Shown piece after piece: positions 63,301 to 64,000 of a DNA stretch of 64,000 nt; position 1 is the stretch's first letter; every line of letters begins with the position of its first letter. Source of the DNA: Rubripirellula sp. GTDB lineage: Bacteria > Planctomycetota > Planctomycetia > Pirellulales > Pirellulaceae. The notes beneath the pieces were generated by a model that saw only the letters and a list, made by a program, of their open reading frames with translations, made no database searches and was not told the DNA's origin. Location: positions 62,001 through 126,000 of the forward strand of contig JAQWPZ010000017.1 in assembly GCA_029245125.1 (NCBI GenBank). Direction: 5' to 3'. The translations under genes and the position numbers were made by a program.

Positions 63301-63977
63301 GGAGCCAGTGCGAATCGCGCTTTGCCCTGGAGCGATCCACCACCACCGGAGGGCTCGGTCAATACGCCGGCAAAGGTCGCACTTATTTCATCAAGACCTG
63401 CTTCCACTTCCGCGTTGCTTTGCGTTACTTGCCATACGCCGCCGGTAATCGCGTCGGTGACGGTGACCGTCAAGTCTTGAACCTTCAACGAGGCGGAAGC
63501 CGAAGTTTTCTCCTCCGAGGGAGTCAGCAATATTGCTAAATCTTGTTCCAGGGATGTTTTGCCCTCATCGAGCTGGCAGGCCAAGGCGACACCGCGGAGG
63601 GTGACTTCACCGAAGTGGTTGATCGAGCCCATCAAATCAGTAACGGTCAAATCGACGTCCAGTTGATCGATGACCAGTTGCGTTCCCGCCTCGCCTCTTA
63701 CCTCTAATCCGGTGACCCGCAGTGGCGTGATCCAGCCGATTCGGATCGCTTTCACTTCAGCGGTGAGCCCATATTCCGATAGGGTTCGAATCAGGATCGA
63801 TCGGCCCATCGACGAATGACTGATTAAGCTTGGGATGCAAAGCCCCAGGGCAACGACCAAGAGCAAGCCGGTCAAGGCGTACAGTTGTCGCCGCCTCGAT
63901 CGTTCGCTGTGGCGGCGACGCGTTAGGTTTCGCTGCGATCGCTCTACCGACTCGAGCACAAAATCGTCACTATTCAC
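60342..63977 (-). CDS. Very large AsmA/TamB-like protein
   Basis: A 1211-residue protein with a basic N-terminus, one membrane segment (LYALTGLLLVVALGLCIPSL) and a very long beta-rich remainder, with AsmA-like features at the start (GLTAEVKAIRIGWITPLRVT) and at the end (QLELVAQVPLDPRWLGRDLQ; GTLSRPSLDSDSVRNVIT). Proteins of the AsmA/TamB/YhdP group form a periplasm-spanning groove for lipid transfer or outer-membrane assembly. Residues about 220-240 carry three LAPQV repeats encoded by an 18-bp tandem repeat. It is convergent with the Gfo/Idh/MocA gene, with 34 bp between. Confidence 0.75.
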   Translation of the reverse strand: MNSDDFVLESVERSQRNLTRRRHSERSRRRQLYALTGLLLVVALGLCIPSLISHSSMGRSILIRTLSEYGLTAEVKAIRIGWITPLRVTGLEVRGEAGTQLVIDQLDVDLTVTDLMGSINHFGEVTLRGVALACQLDEGKTSLEQDLAILLTPSEEKTSASASLKVQDLTVTVTDAITGGVWQVTQSNAEVEAGLDEISATFAGVLTEPSGGGGSLQGKARFALAPQVALAPQVDLAPQVDATAQEASWTMGLESESLPLSVMSLVRRRFPEAASSIPYTLSGDATGSIAMTGSSDGSTEASIDQLQIRNLRASDEGSRVWSNSLATVDGQLILLNNRVIGKQLQASTDFASATIDGAFSRTFSLVGANDNPLQWLQAIDGTATANVDLAALDQSLPGLLPIRDDAQLLSGRIYARLDSSPQSKNRSSKLNLRSDELRGRSQGREVVIDPIELTATVSSGSGVLTAEQFRWTSTFGTAKGQGNLRAGNVDFDIDFGRLSSMLRPLAEISETNLAGVAQGTLAWNSNADGTWRLSGGGNASNLLIALADGQTLKRPSLQGRVTAVGQWGNQTLDQLSEVIIDLNSNGLDITAELTKPVAQPSTTLAMPFRIQGAGRLEMLHATLGPWLPPELHQASGGFTMNATANLSSTAARLTSAAIELTNPQLSYGRRQFTQPNIKIHFDGEYVWPTGSLDSQSFTIAGDAFSAAAKGSMTAAQTEMDIKWRAKLERLQGSVSEKISVVNSPAVQQVSYTSESTTKTGKDWLLMGDCEGSVTVTSRDQWLDIVVQTDGTNLAVVQPPQASAEYQTVGPPRPGALGRPELATSQIVWSEPNLTLDGQLSYDTLTSDVLADAIQVAGDWFATTLTGKVAWNAATGIVELDGPARLKMDEVANRLSSLAGIEIKATGIQQTPLSIRVVRHPDGLVGLTVAANLGWESGEVAGIRLGSASIPIRLDEKSVSVSPATIPVDQGSLRVAGQVHYRPGPLWIRVEPGVLAESIRLSPEQTNRWLKYVAPLVANSARIDGVIGVEIDEALIVFDQPEQSRVAGRLNVGGVQMMAGPLAQQIITGVNQLKSISNPLAAQNNPPVNQTLIKMPPQTVGFTVERGFVSHDRLFMEVDRAQVVTSGRVSLAGQLELVAQVPLDPRWLGRDLQGLAGQPVTLQIDGTLSRPSLDSDSVRNVITQLGAQAVQSSAENYLQQQINRGLDSIFGR
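63261..63314 (-). repeat. In-frame tandem repeat, 3 x 18 bp, in the AsmA-like gene
   Basis: Three adjacent 18-bp units beginning ctgtggagccag on the plus strand, with differences in the last six bases. They encode LAPQVA/LAPQVD-type units. Confidence 0.93.
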
Positions 63978-64000
63978 GGTTACATCCTTGCCTTCGCCGA

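Overview
The window reads as chromosomal DNA from a planctomycete, most likely of the Rhodopirellula/Pirellulaceae type. This rests on gene content rather than on any search. The signs are a DUF1559 prepilin-like protein with the H-x9-DG signature, sulfatases, a Kelch-mutarotase/sodium-symporter fusion, a MoxR/DUF58/BatA cluster beside a DUF4159 protein, Gfo/Idh/MocA oxidoreductases with and without Tat signals, a secreted PQQ-propeller protein and a very large AsmA-like protein. GC content looks moderate, TTG and GTG starts occur, and genes are spread over both strands in short operons.

Layout. 1-2016 is the end of a CehA/McbA-type protein. 2236-3900 is a beta-class DNA methyltransferase fused to a GIY-YIG-like module. 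3904-8884 is a probable sialic-acid block: N-acetylneuraminate lyase, Kelch mutarotase fused to a sodium/solute symporter, and a Tat-exported oxidoreductase, closed by a strong terminator. 9117-12785 (minus) is an RND/MMPL exporter. 13099-18716 (minus) is a pseudopilin/platform operon with three consecutive GspF-like proteins, three small pseudopilin-like proteins and a DUF1559 protein. An ECF sigma factor and a small membrane protein lie just upstream on the same strand (18963-19908). 20003-24439 (minus) is BatA-like/DUF58/MoxR, divergent from a DUF4159 protein (24572-26914).

27182-32401 carries rpmG, recJ, a canonical sulfatase, an esterase and a DinB-like protein. 32562-38389 is an unusual three-gene cassette: a HEAT-like protein, an 83-residue helical protein and a 1303-residue FtsK/EssC-like ATPase. 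It is translationally coupled to a sulfatase whose active-site motifs are altered. 40911-44417 is gene-poor and holds a receiver-domain protein, a Cys/His-rich secreted protein, tRNA-Asp(GTC), a small membrane protein, a tandem hairpin repeat and an inverted repeat. 44418-48130 holds a small L12-C-terminal-like protein, a lipoprotein with membrane segments and an ABC ATPase. 48144-51764 (minus) holds miaA, an alpha/beta hydrolase and an NRAMP-like transporter. The remainder holds an S4-domain protein, a secreted hypothetical, a TPR lipoprotein, rnc, alkaline phosphatase, a PQQ-propeller protein, a Gfo/Idh/MocA protein and the AsmA-like giant.

The most notable items are the methyltransferase/GIY-YIG fusion; the FtsK/EssC-like cassette with a possible WXG100-like partner; the degenerate sulfatase behind it; the triple-GspF pseudopilin operon without a visible ATPase or secretin; and five unrelated genes that each carry a near-perfect in-frame tandem repeat (12, 15, 15, 18 and 24 bp units). 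No CRISPR array, insertion sequence or prophage was seen. All family assignments come from motif recognition by eye; no database search was run.
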